Assembly (NCBI GenBank): GCA_002399565.1
Contig: DHDW01000046.1
Location: 6,332-30,335, forward strand
Direction of reading: 5' to 3'
DNA: 24,004 bases
DNA from: Bacteroidales bacterium UBA4866
Lineage (GTDB): Bacteria > Bacteroidota > Bacteroidia > Bacteroidales > P3
The position numbers were made by a program, and so were the translations under genes. Shown piece by piece: positions 1 to 8,685 of the stretch (positions are counted from its first letter, which is position 1; every line of letters begins with the position of its first letter). The notes beneath the pieces are model-generated. The model was not told the origin of the DNA and did not search any database. It was given only the letters and a program-made list of their open reading frames with translations.

Positions 1-21
1 AAGATGTGCATCTTTTTTTTT
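1..21 (+). terminator. Probable intrinsic terminator at the window edge
   Basis: The first bases form a small hairpin (AAGAT, loop GTGC, ATCTT) followed directly by nine T. The stem may extend left of the window. It would end a rightward gene lying outside. Only the right part is visible, so stem strength cannot be judged. Confidence 0.45.
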
Positions 22-370
22 AATATATTTTAGGAATTGGAGTTTGTTCTCCAGAAATTGGGTTTAAGATAAATAGTCCTAAACAAACCTAATGAATGGT
101 TTAGGTCTGCAAATATACGAAATTATTTTGAATAAAATATTCTATTTTTTCAATAATTATTTACATATTTGCAATCTTATCCTTTATCCCTAATCTTAGG
201 ATGCATAAGATAAAGAATATTAGATAAACATTTATAGTTCATATATTTACTTCTTATTTGTTTAGGTCTTATATCAATTTTTTTTTGCGTTCAACAATAA
301 AAAAATATGTTTTGTTGTTATTACCTTATAAATAATTAATAGTAGTAATAATTTAATAAAGAAAATAATT
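22..370. other. Non-coding region upstream of the peroxidase gene
   Basis: About 350 bases of very AT-rich sequence with no credible ORF. It holds short inverted repeats (GGAG/CTCC near 40-53; CCTAAAC/GTTTAGG near 78-105) and a leftward -7 promoter match at 110-117. I see no exact TAnnTTTG for the rightward peroxidase gene; TACCTTAT, just upstream of that gene's leader, is the nearest and misses at two positions. No RNA gene is recognised. Confidence 0.5.
110..117 (-). promoter_or_regulatory. Leftward -7 promoter element
   Basis: The plus strand reads CAAATATA, the complement of TATATTTG, an exact match to the Bacteroidota -7 consensus TAnnTTTG. No clear -33 TTTG lies at the expected distance. 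It would drive a leftward gene starting outside the window. Confidence 0.4.
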
Positions 371-919
371 ATGGGAAAGATACACCAATTTAAGATGAAG
401 GCAATTAATGGTCAAATGATTGACTTTGCCCAATATGAAAATAAAGTTCTTTTGATTGTAAACACTGCAAGCAAGTGTGGTTTTACTGGTCAGTATGAAG
501 GATTGGAAGAGTTGAATAAGAAATATGCAGACAAAGGATTAGTTGTTTTGGGATTTCCTTGCAATCAGTTCCTTGCTCAAGAGCCAGCAATTGATGGAGA
601 AATTGCAGAGTTCTGCAGTATAAATTTTGGAGTTAGTTTTCAAATGTTTTCAAAGATTGATGTTAATGGAGAGAATGCTCCAGAGATATATAATTTCTTG
701 AAATCTCAAGCTCCTTTTGAAGGTTTCCCAAATAAAGAAATAGGAGAAAAATTATCAGGTATTTTAAAAGAAAATTCTCCCGAATTTTTAGAAGGAAACG
801 AAATAAAATGGAATTTCACTAAGTTTTTAGTGTCAAAAGATGGAAGCAAAATCAAACGTTTTGAATCATCTGTTGCACCAAAAGAGTTAGAAAAAGATAT
901 AGAAGAGTTTATTCTTTAG
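371..919 (+). CDS. Glutathione peroxidase family protein (thiol peroxidase type)
   Basis: Peroxidase of 182 residues, the usual bacterial length, that reduces H2O2 and organic hydroperoxides. The family signatures are clear: the peroxidatic Cys36 in NTASKCGFTGQYEGL, FPCNQF with Cys65, Gln71, a further Cys83 in EFCSINFGV, and a Trp-Asn pair in KWNFTKFLV completing the Cys/Gln/Trp/Asn tetrad. The active site is cysteine, not selenocysteine. By analogy with plant and insect homologues, Cys83 is the likely resolving cysteine, so the electron donor is probably thioredoxin rather than glutathione; that is inference. No signal peptide is seen, so the protein is cytoplasmic. The 3' end overlaps by 11 bp the convergent OmpA-like gene. 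It appears to be monocistronic. Confidence 0.95.
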   Translation: MGKIHQFKMKAINGQMIDFAQYENKVLLIVNTASKCGFTGQYEGLEELNKKYADKGLVVLGFPCNQFLAQEPAIDGEIAEFCSINFGVSFQMFSKIDVNGENAPEIYNFLKSQAPFEGFPNKEIGEKLSGILKENSPEFLEGNEIKWNFTKFLVSKDGSKIKRFESSVAPKELEKDIEEFIL

Positions 920-2189
920 GTTTTCGAAGCATAATCTCCATGTCTTTTTTCATAATGATTGTGCCTCGTTTATCTAATTTGTAAGGTTTTAACCAACCAC
1001 CCAAAGCTCTAAAAGCTCCTGGCTCTCCTTCTTTTGCGGGATAGAAGTAGTTGGACATTTCATCTTCAGCTACTTTTTTCCCTACATAAATAGTATCTAA
1101 TTGGAAAGCGGTAAAGTTACCTATTATTGCTTCAAGTTTTGTTTCTCTATCTTTATCTTTTGTTGTTGGTACAGCTTTGTATTCCCAAGTTCCGTTTGGA
1201 TTATATGTTTTGGCAAAGAATTTAAGACGAGCTTCGTTTTGTTGCATTTCCAATGGAAGGCGTATAGTTATTTCTGGCTTATAATTTTCTTTTTGTTTAC
1301 AAGTCTCATAGTTCGGTTGACGATTTGATTTAACTACAAAATAACCGGCCTTAAGTATAAATTGTCTTTTATGTGGAACTAATGAATAGTTGTTTGTTAT
1401 TTCTTCAAAAGAAAGATAGTCTTCAAAACTAAGATCCATTTGAGCATCAATTGTATCTTTGGTGTGAGTTAAACTGCCTAATGCCCCTTTTGGCATTTTT
1501 AGCATTGACATGTTTTTAGAAACTATTGTTGTGTCTTGCATTGGGAAATAGTAATCGTTGAATTTGCCTAAGGCCTCTTCTGGATTATTTTCAACAAGAA
1601 TGTATGCTTTACTTGTTAGGTCGATTCCGTTTATTGTTTTCTCTGCTTGAGGTTTACCTGTTAGGTTTATCCATTTGAAATCAAAAGGCATCTTGTATTT
1701 TATTACGCATTCTGTTTCCCCATCGCATGAGTGGTAATATTTGCTTGGAGTTCTTCTCACAATGTATTCGGTTCCTTCTCTTGAAGCAAAGTAATCAAAA
1801 ACTCTTATTGCTCTATCTCTTGCTAAAGAAGAACTTTGTTCAGATAGGGCTTGGTTATCGTCATAACCTATTATGGTTATTTTGTAGAATTTGCCATTTT
1901 CTTGGTCAAAAGCTAATCTATAAACGCTATCCAAAACATCCAATCCGTCTTTAGTGTAGGTATGTTGTCCTTGTTCAAAGCAAATGAAAGCTTCAAACTT
2001 TTCTGGGTATTGTTTTTGAGGAGCAACTCCACGTTGTGTCCTTTGACGAGGCATGGTAGGGAGAATTATCTTAGAGCAAGACATTGTTGCTTTTTCTTTT
2101 GTTTGAGGATTTGCAACATTTGGTTTGGGTTGAGCCATAAGACTCATAGCAAACATCATTAAAACTAAAGAAAGGATTAGTTTTTTCAT
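909..2189 (-). CDS. Exported protein with a degenerate OmpA-like domain, last gene of the guaB operon
   Basis: Protein of 426 residues with a clear signal peptide (hydrophobic residues 4-19, cleavage likely after MSLMAQ). Residues about 66-150 resemble an OmpA/MotB-type peptidoglycan-binding fold: a beta strand ITIIGYDDNQ, then an S-x-x-R-A pattern (SSLARDRAIRVFDYF) typical of the following helix. The usual GHTD sequence is replaced by GYDD, so binding may be altered. The remaining roughly 270 residues are unrecognised and beta-rich. It is the last gene of the leftward operon, 3 bp after moxR. A periplasmic or outer-membrane role is inferred from the signal peptide and from the two exported isomerases in the same operon. 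Confidence 0.75.
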   Translation of the reverse strand: MKKLILSLVLMMFAMSLMAQPKPNVANPQTKEKATMSCSKIILPTMPRQRTQRGVAPQKQYPEKFEAFICFEQGQHTYTKDGLDVLDSVYRLAFDQENGKFYKITIIGYDDNQALSEQSSSLARDRAIRVFDYFASREGTEYIVRRTPSKYYHSCDGETECVIKYKMPFDFKWINLTGKPQAEKTINGIDLTSKAYILVENNPEEALGKFNDYYFPMQDTTIVSKNMSMLKMPKGALGSLTHTKDTIDAQMDLSFEDYLSFEEITNNYSLVPHKRQFILKAGYFVVKSNRQPNYETCKQKENYKPEITIRLPLEMQQNEARLKFFAKTYNPNGTWEYKAVPTTKDKDRETKLEAIIGNFTAFQLDTIYVGKKVAEDEMSNYFYPAKEGEPGAFRALGGWLKPYKLDKRGTIIMKKDMEIMLRKPKE

Positions 2190-2192
2190 AAC

Positions 2193-3176
2193 TTATGAAT
2201 TTATTAGGTCAATAATAATTTTCTCAGTTGTGTAGCCTTCGGCTTGTGCGGAATAGTTTTGAACAATACGATGACGTAATACTGAAACAGCTACTGCCTT
2301 TACGTCTTCAATGTCAGGAGAATATTTACCTTTTAGTGCTGCATAGCATTTTGCACCTAAAATTAAATTTTGTGAGGCTCTTGGTCCTGCTCCCCATGAA
2401 AGATATTTTTGAGCTATTGGATGTGCTTTTGAAGTAGATACTCTAGTTTTTTCAACTAATTTAACAGCATATTCGTAAACATTATCTGCAACAGGCAATT
2501 TTCTAATTAAATCTTGCATTGTTAGAATTTCTTCTTTAGAAAATATTGGGTTTACTTCTGTTACTTTACCTGTCGTGGTGCTTTTAAGAATATTCACTTC
2601 CTCTTCAAAACTAGGATAATCTAACCAAAGCATAAACATAAACCTGTCGAGTTGGGCTTCAGGTAAAGGATAAGTCCCTTCCTGCTCAATTGGGTTTTGT
2701 GTTGCAAGGACAAAGAATGGTTCATCCAATTTGTTAGTTACTCCAGATATGGTTACAGACTTTTCTTGCATAGCTTCCAAAAGTGCTGCTTGAGTTTTGG
2801 GAGGAGTTCTATTTATTTCATCAGCCAAAATTATATTTGCAAATATTGGTCCTTTAATAAACTTGAACTTTCTATTTTCATCCAATACTTCATTCCCAGT
2901 TATGTCAGATGGCATCAAATCGGGAGTGAATTGAATTCTGTTGTAAGTTAGTCCTAAGGCTTGTGCAATTGTGTTTACTAATAAAGTTTTTGCAAGTCCA
3001 GGAACTCCAACCAATAGGCAGTGCCCCTTTGAAAAGATTGAAATTAAAACTTGCTCAACTATTTCTTCTTGTCCAATTATTATTTTGCCAATCTCTTGCT
3101 TTAAGAGCTTTGTTTTTTGCGTTAGACTATCTAATTGCTTCACATCTGACAATTGTTCATTTGGCACAAGTTCCAT
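2193..3176 (-). CDS. MoxR-family AAA+ ATPase
   Basis: AAA+ ATPase of 327 residues, normal for MoxR proteins, which act as chaperones that mature or activate partner proteins, often ones with von Willebrand A domains. Walker A is GVPGLAKT (57-64), Walker B is ILADE (Asp119, Glu120) followed by INRTPPKTQAALLEAMQE, sensor 1 is the Asn in ATQNP (Asn161), and the family motif PLPEAQLDRF follows. No signal peptide: cytoplasmic. It lies 3 bp after the SurA-like gene and 3 bp before the OmpA-like gene. No vWA partner (BatA/BatB) is adjacent here, so its client is unknown. Confidence 0.93.
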   Translation of the reverse strand: MELVPNEQLSDVKQLDSLTQKTKLLKQEIGKIIIGQEEIVEQVLISIFSKGHCLLVGVPGLAKTLLVNTIAQALGLTYNRIQFTPDLMPSDITGNEVLDENRKFKFIKGPIFANIILADEINRTPPKTQAALLEAMQEKSVTISGVTNKLDEPFFVLATQNPIEQEGTYPLPEAQLDRFMFMLWLDYPSFEEEVNILKSTTTGKVTEVNPIFSKEEILTMQDLIRKLPVADNVYEYAVKLVEKTRVSTSKAHPIAQKYLSWGAGPRASQNLILGAKCYAALKGKYSPDIEDVKAVAVSVLRHRIVQNYSAQAEGYTTEKIIIDLINS

Positions 3177-3179
3177 AGT

Positions 3180-4532
3180 TTAATTATTTTTTATCCAGTT
3201 CATTTTAAAATCACAACCTTTAAATTCATCATCAATTCTGATATAGGTTTTGGGAATTCTCCTATTTGCCCAATCCAAAATAGCTTTTGTTTTTGCTGTC
3301 TCTAAGGCTGAATTGTATATTTTATCGTAGTCGTCTTTTAAATTAATCTTATGTTGAGGAATTTTTGTGGTAACTTTTATTAGTCTATATGATGAACCTA
3401 ATTCTGTTTTGAAAAGGTTTGGTTCAATAATATCTCCTTGATTGTATTTTTCAAAATCAATTTTATCAATGTTTTCCATCATTTCGTTGATATTTTCTTT
3501 TGAAAAACGTGCACTTGCACTATAAGGATTTATAATTGCTCCTCCTGTTAGTCTGGATGCATCTTCGGAGAATTGCTTAATTGCATCTTCAAAGCTAATC
3601 TTATTTTCTTTAATCAAATTGTGTATGCTATCCAAAGTTACTTTAGTTCTATATAACTCTACATTAGAAACTTTTGGTTGAAGAAGAATATGACGACAAT
3701 TTACTTGATCTCCTCTTCTTTCTATCATTTGAATTATGTGGAATCCAAATTTTGTTTCAAAAACTGGAGAAACTTCTCCTTCTCTTAATGAAAAAGCTAC
3801 AGACTCAAACTCTGCAACCATAAATCCTCTTGCGAAAAATCCTAATTCTCCTCCTTTTTTTGCAGATGCTGGATCTTCTGAATATAGAGTTGCTATTGTA
3901 GAGAATTTATCTCCTTTTAATATTCTTTCTCTGTATCCGTTTAGCCTTTCTTTAATAAGTTTCTTTTCTTCTGCAGATATTTTTGGATGAATAACTATTT
4001 GCGAAAATTCGTATTCTTGTTCTACAATAGGAAGACTGTCAGTTGGGATATTATTATAGTAATCTGTAACTTCATTAGGAGTAACTTTAACATCAGAAGT
4101 TAATTTTCTGCTTATTTCACTAATTAAAATATTCTCTTTTATTAGCTCCTGATAATATTCTTTAATTTCACTAACCGACTTGTTCATTTGCTTTTCCAAT
4201 ACTTCTCTTGAGCCTGCTTGACGCAACATATAGTTAATCCTATTATCCATTTCCCTATTTACTTGCTCTTGGGTAACATTTACAGAATCTATTTGTGCTT
4301 GATGAAGCATAAGCTTGTTGATTAATAGGCCTTCTAAAATATCACACTTTTCAGCATAGGCATCATCAACTATTCCATAACGTTGTTTTTGTTGTAAAAA
4401 AGAAGTTTCAAGCTCGGAGTGTTTAATCATATTCTTTCCCACAACAGCAATTACTTTATCTAATACGTTCGTTTGTGCAAAAAGAGATGTGTTAAATAAA
4501 CAGATTAGACTGATTAAGATGATTTTTTTCAT
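3180..4532 (-). CDS. surA: SurA-like periplasmic peptidyl-prolyl isomerase/chaperone
   Basis: Protein of 450 residues with a signal peptide (residues 1-20, ending SLFAQ), a SurA-type N-terminal chaperone domain beginning VLDKVIAVVGKNMI, and two parvulin-like regions. The first (about 175-283) has the expected pattern: FSQIVIH, GDKFSTIATLYSED, GGELGFF and a closing FGFHIIQM. The second (about 278-385) starts CRHILLQP but lacks the clean GxLG and FGFH features and is probably non-catalytic. SurA assists folding of outer-membrane beta-barrel proteins in the periplasm. It sits between the larger isomerase gene (10 bp) and moxR (3 bp). The symbol follows domain similarity; Bacteroidota carry several such paralogues. 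Confidence 0.85.
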   Translation of the reverse strand: MKKIILISLICLFNTSLFAQTNVLDKVIAVVGKNMIKHSELETSFLQQKQRYGIVDDAYAEKCDILEGLLINKLMLHQAQIDSVNVTQEQVNREMDNRINYMLRQAGSREVLEKQMNKSVSEIKEYYQELIKENILISEISRKLTSDVKVTPNEVTDYYNNIPTDSLPIVEQEYEFSQIVIHPKISAEEKKLIKERLNGYRERILKGDKFSTIATLYSEDPASAKKGGELGFFARGFMVAEFESVAFSLREGEVSPVFETKFGFHIIQMIERRGDQVNCRHILLQPKVSNVELYRTKVTLDSIHNLIKENKISFEDAIKQFSEDASRLTGGAIINPYSASARFSKENINEMMENIDKIDFEKYNQGDIIEPNLFKTELGSSYRLIKVTTKIPQHKINLKDDYDKIYNSALETAKTKAILDWANRRIPKTYIRIDDEFKGCDFKMNWIKNN

Positions 4533-4542
4533 TAAATAATTT

Positions 4543-6546
4543 TTAGTTGGTTATGGAATTTAGAACGTCTTGATTAACCTTAAATGTATAATTTGTTCTT
4601 AAATATTTTATCCATTGGGTTTCTAAATATTCTTGATAGTCTGAAGTAACAATCCCTTTTGCCTCTGTTAAGGTTTTATTTGTTGGAGTTAATTGTTGAT
4701 GAACAATTACTATATGATTTCTTTTTTCAATTTGAATTGGTTCGCTTATTCCTAATGTCCAATTTGTCATATCAACAATTTTATTTTCACCTCTTTCATA
4801 CTTGCCCCACTTGAAATCAAAATACTCAACTGTTTTTTCTTTTACTTTGAAAGTTTTTGCAAGCATTTCAATTATTTCTTCATTTGTCTTCTTCTTCTTT
4901 ATTCCCTTTTGAATAACTTTCTTTGCTTTCTTGATATCAATTTCTTTATAAAAATTAAATACCGTTGCATCTGCTCTTTCTTTCCACATATAATTATCTC
5001 GATTTTTTTCAAAATAATTACTTAAGCCAACACTATCTGTTATTGACTTGTTCCAAACAAATTTATCTGTTATAGAAAAAATTAATATTCCATCTCTAAA
5101 CTCATCAATAGTAACTTTTAAGTCAGGATGTTTTGTTTCAAGTTTCATATCTGCAAAATGTAATACTTTTTCATCAGAAATTTTTCTGTAGATATTGTTT
5201 ACATAGGTTGGGATATATTCTGGAGTTTGATTTAGTTGATTTTTTTCAATTTCTTTTGCAAGGTCTTTTTGAGTGTATGCTATGTCTCCAATTGTAAAGA
5301 TATTTTCTTTGCCTTCAAAACTTTCTGGCACTTGCCAATTCTTAACAAAAACAGAATCTGTTACAATTTTAATTACTGCATCCAATTTAGATAAATCTTC
5401 CTTAAAATTATATTCTACTTTGCTTTTCTTAATAAACTCTTCAATTGTTCTGTAACTTCTAACATCTTTAGAAATTCTTTGTTCAATAGTTGGTCTTTGG
5501 GCTTCTATACTTTCAACAGGATTTAAAAGCAAAGGTTTAATTATATGCCATCCATATCTTGTTTCAAAGGGTTTAGTGTAGGAATTAATTGGAGTTTGCA
5601 TAATCATTTCTGTGTATTCAACAGGCATACTAGTAACTCTTTGAGATGCTAATACGCCTTGTTTTTTTGAAGAATATCTGTCATCAGAGTATTTAGAAAC
5701 AACTGAATCAAAAGAAATATTATTTTGAAGGTCTGAATAAGCGTTTTCTATTAATTGTTTTGCTTCTTCTTTGCTTGCATGATTGTCAAAATTTACCCAT
5801 ATATGAGCAATATTGCATGTTGAAAATGGAGTAGGTTTTCTATCAGTTAGCTTAATTATATGATAACCTCTCTGAGAACGAACAGGCATTGACAATTCAT
5901 TTATTTTTAAATTGTAACATGCTGTTTCAAAAGGATAAATCATATTAAAAGCGGAAAAATAGCCCAAATCTCCTCTGTTGCCCTTTACAACATTGCTTGA
6001 TTCTGGTCTTGTTTGGTCTTTTGCAGAAGGGTCGTCAGAGTAAGTTGCTGCCAATTCACCAAAATTCTCTCCTTTTAAAATTCTATTTCTAATGCTTAAT
6101 GCTTTATTATATGCTTCCAATGTATCTTTTGGAGTTGCATTTGCTGGAATTAAAATTAGAATATGTGAAGCTCTAACAATTTCTTTTGAACGGTCATAAG
6201 CTTCTTGAACCAAGCTTTCAGTTACGGTTTTGTCGTTTAGATATGGTTCAACTAATTGTTTCCTATATGAATTAACTTCATTTTTATATTCAGTAAGTGT
6301 ATCTAATCCCAATTTTTTAGCCTCTGCTAATTTCAGTTTAAAGTTAATGAATAAGTCAAGATATTCATCTAAATCCTTTTTGATTATTTTCTTTTCAGGA
6401 TTTGGATTATTTCGTTGATACATTTCAACAAATTCTTTCTTTGATATTTTCTCTCCTGCAACTTCAACAACTATATCATTGTCTGTTTGAGCATAAGTTA
6501 TTAAAGTAATGAAACTAAATAATAATAAACCAATTAATTTTTTCAT
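4543..6546 (-). CDS. Large periplasmic parvulin-type peptidyl-prolyl isomerase
   Basis: Protein of 667 residues with a signal peptide (1-20, ending ITYAQ). Two parvulin domains are visible: about 125-234 (RASHILILIP, NFGELAATYSDD, GDLGYF, RGYHIIKL) and about 246-338 (IAHIWVNF, FDSVVSKYSDD, RYGWHIIK). The C-terminal 330 residues are lysine-rich and match no domain I know. The role is probably folding of exported or outer-membrane proteins alongside the SurA-like protein encoded next to it. It lies 13 bp after guaB, clearly in the same operon. Tandem parvulin genes downstream of guaB are a familiar arrangement in this phylum. Confidence 0.88.
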   Translation of the reverse strand: MKKLIGLLLFSFITLITYAQTDNDIVVEVAGEKISKKEFVEMYQRNNPNPEKKIIKKDLDEYLDLFINFKLKLAEAKKLGLDTLTEYKNEVNSYRKQLVEPYLNDKTVTESLVQEAYDRSKEIVRASHILILIPANATPKDTLEAYNKALSIRNRILKGENFGELAATYSDDPSAKDQTRPESSNVVKGNRGDLGYFSAFNMIYPFETACYNLKINELSMPVRSQRGYHIIKLTDRKPTPFSTCNIAHIWVNFDNHASKEEAKQLIENAYSDLQNNISFDSVVSKYSDDRYSSKKQGVLASQRVTSMPVEYTEMIMQTPINSYTKPFETRYGWHIIKPLLLNPVESIEAQRPTIEQRISKDVRSYRTIEEFIKKSKVEYNFKEDLSKLDAVIKIVTDSVFVKNWQVPESFEGKENIFTIGDIAYTQKDLAKEIEKNQLNQTPEYIPTYVNNIYRKISDEKVLHFADMKLETKHPDLKVTIDEFRDGILIFSITDKFVWNKSITDSVGLSNYFEKNRDNYMWKERADATVFNFYKEIDIKKAKKVIQKGIKKKKTNEEIIEMLAKTFKVKEKTVEYFDFKWGKYERGENKIVDMTNWTLGISEPIQIEKRNHIVIVHQQLTPTNKTLTEAKGIVTSDYQEYLETQWIKYLRTNYTFKVNQDVLNSITN

Positions 6547-6559
6547 AGAAGTTTAATTT

Positions 6560-8110
<1,551 letters not shown>

Positions 8111-8296
8111 CTATTTATAAGATTCTAAGAATGTTAAATGCTGTTCTCTTTAAAAATTAATCTATAGAAATTTTTATAGAATTATTACCTCCTATTTATT
8201 GATTTATCTATGCAAATTTTGGCTATAATTTTTTCTTGTTTTATGAAAGTGCATCAAACCCTTATTATAGTTTCCTGAAACAAGGATTAAATTTTA

Positions 8297-8384
8297 CATC
8301 CTGCCACCTTGCACTATACACCCTGCCACCATGTACATTACATCCTGGCAGGATGCAATCAACATCCTGCCACCTTGCAAAATT
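8297..8384. repeat. Four tandem 22-nt GC-rich repeats
   Basis: Units start at 8297, 8319, 8341 and 8363, an exact 22-nt period. Their first 12 bases are CATCCTGCCACC, CACCCTGCCACC, CATCCTGGCAGG and CATCCTGCCACC, mostly followed by a TTGCA or ATGCA-like stretch. The third unit is modified so that CATCCTG-G-CAGGATG (8341-8355) is a palindrome. There are no unique spacers, so this is not a CRISPR array. Confidence 0.85.
8346..8372. other. GC-rich hairpin inside the 22-nt array
   Basis: TGGCAGGATG (8346-8355) pairs perfectly with CATCCTGCCA (8363-8372) across a 7-nt loop. This 10-bp stem, with six G-C pairs, is strong for such AT-rich DNA. No T run follows, so it is not an ordinary terminator. 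Confidence 0.6.
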
Positions 8385-8444
8385 TATTCCTTGTTTTAAT
8401 AAATTTATTCTTGATTCTAATATGCCTATTCTTTGTTCCTTTTA

Positions 8445-8478
8445 AAATTAGTTTGATTGATGTTCATATAACTAATTT
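8445..8478. promoter_or_regulatory. AT-rich inverted repeat upstream of the C25 protease gene
   Basis: AAATTAGTT (8445-8453) and AACTAATTT (8470-8478) form a perfect 9-bp inverted repeat with a 16-nt spacer, about 175 bp upstream of the protease promoter. It could be an operator or chance in AT-rich sequence; nothing else supports it. Confidence 0.25.
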
Positions 8479-8653
8479 ATTATGGTAAATAATCCAAATG
8501 GTAATATTCTAAATTGATTTATTGTTGAGGTTAATTGGCATGGAATCTAAATTAAGTAATGATTGAGAAATAGATTTCATTATTTCCAATCCTTGTTGAG
8601 TCTGATTCGTAATTTTTTGTGAGTATTGGTGTCTAAAATATTAAAAATGATTG

Positions 8654-8661
8654 TACCTTTG
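8654..8661 (+). promoter_or_regulatory. C25 protease promoter, -7 element
   Basis: TACCTTTG exactly matches TAnnTTTG and lies 24 bp upstream of the ATG at 8686. No good -33 TTTG sits at the ideal distance; TTGG at 8626-8629 is the nearest candidate. The short leader supports the ATG at 8686. Confidence 0.6.
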
Positions 8662-8685
8662 TACGCTTAATTAAAATTGTTTTCT

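Larger units (their letters stand above)
8278..8396. repeat. Compact repeat element with 18-nt inverted ends around a 22-nt repeat array
   Basis: The left end, AAACAAGGATTAAATTTT (8278-8295), and the right end, AAAATTTATTCCTTGTTT (8379-8396), are inverted copies matching at 17 of 18 positions. They enclose four GC-rich 22-nt units. The whole is 119 bp, the shape of a small non-autonomous element, a structured RNA or a regulatory array. I do not see a clear target-site duplication. No transposase lies nearby, so mobility is only a hypothesis. Confidence 0.6.

Noticed and set aside
1101..2162. Three rightward frames inside the OmpA-like gene
   Set aside because: They are antisense shadows of a gene with a clear signal peptide and operon position; their translations are Phe/Leu/Cys-rich and not protein-like.
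8297..8384. CRISPR array
   Set aside because: The 22-nt units abut each other with no unique spacers of equal length, and no cas genes occur.
8236..8445. 69-codon open frame across the 22-nt repeat array
   Set aside because: The 22-nt period is not a multiple of three, so the units are read in different frames; the translation is Cys/Pro-rich and has no promoter or homologue that I recognise.
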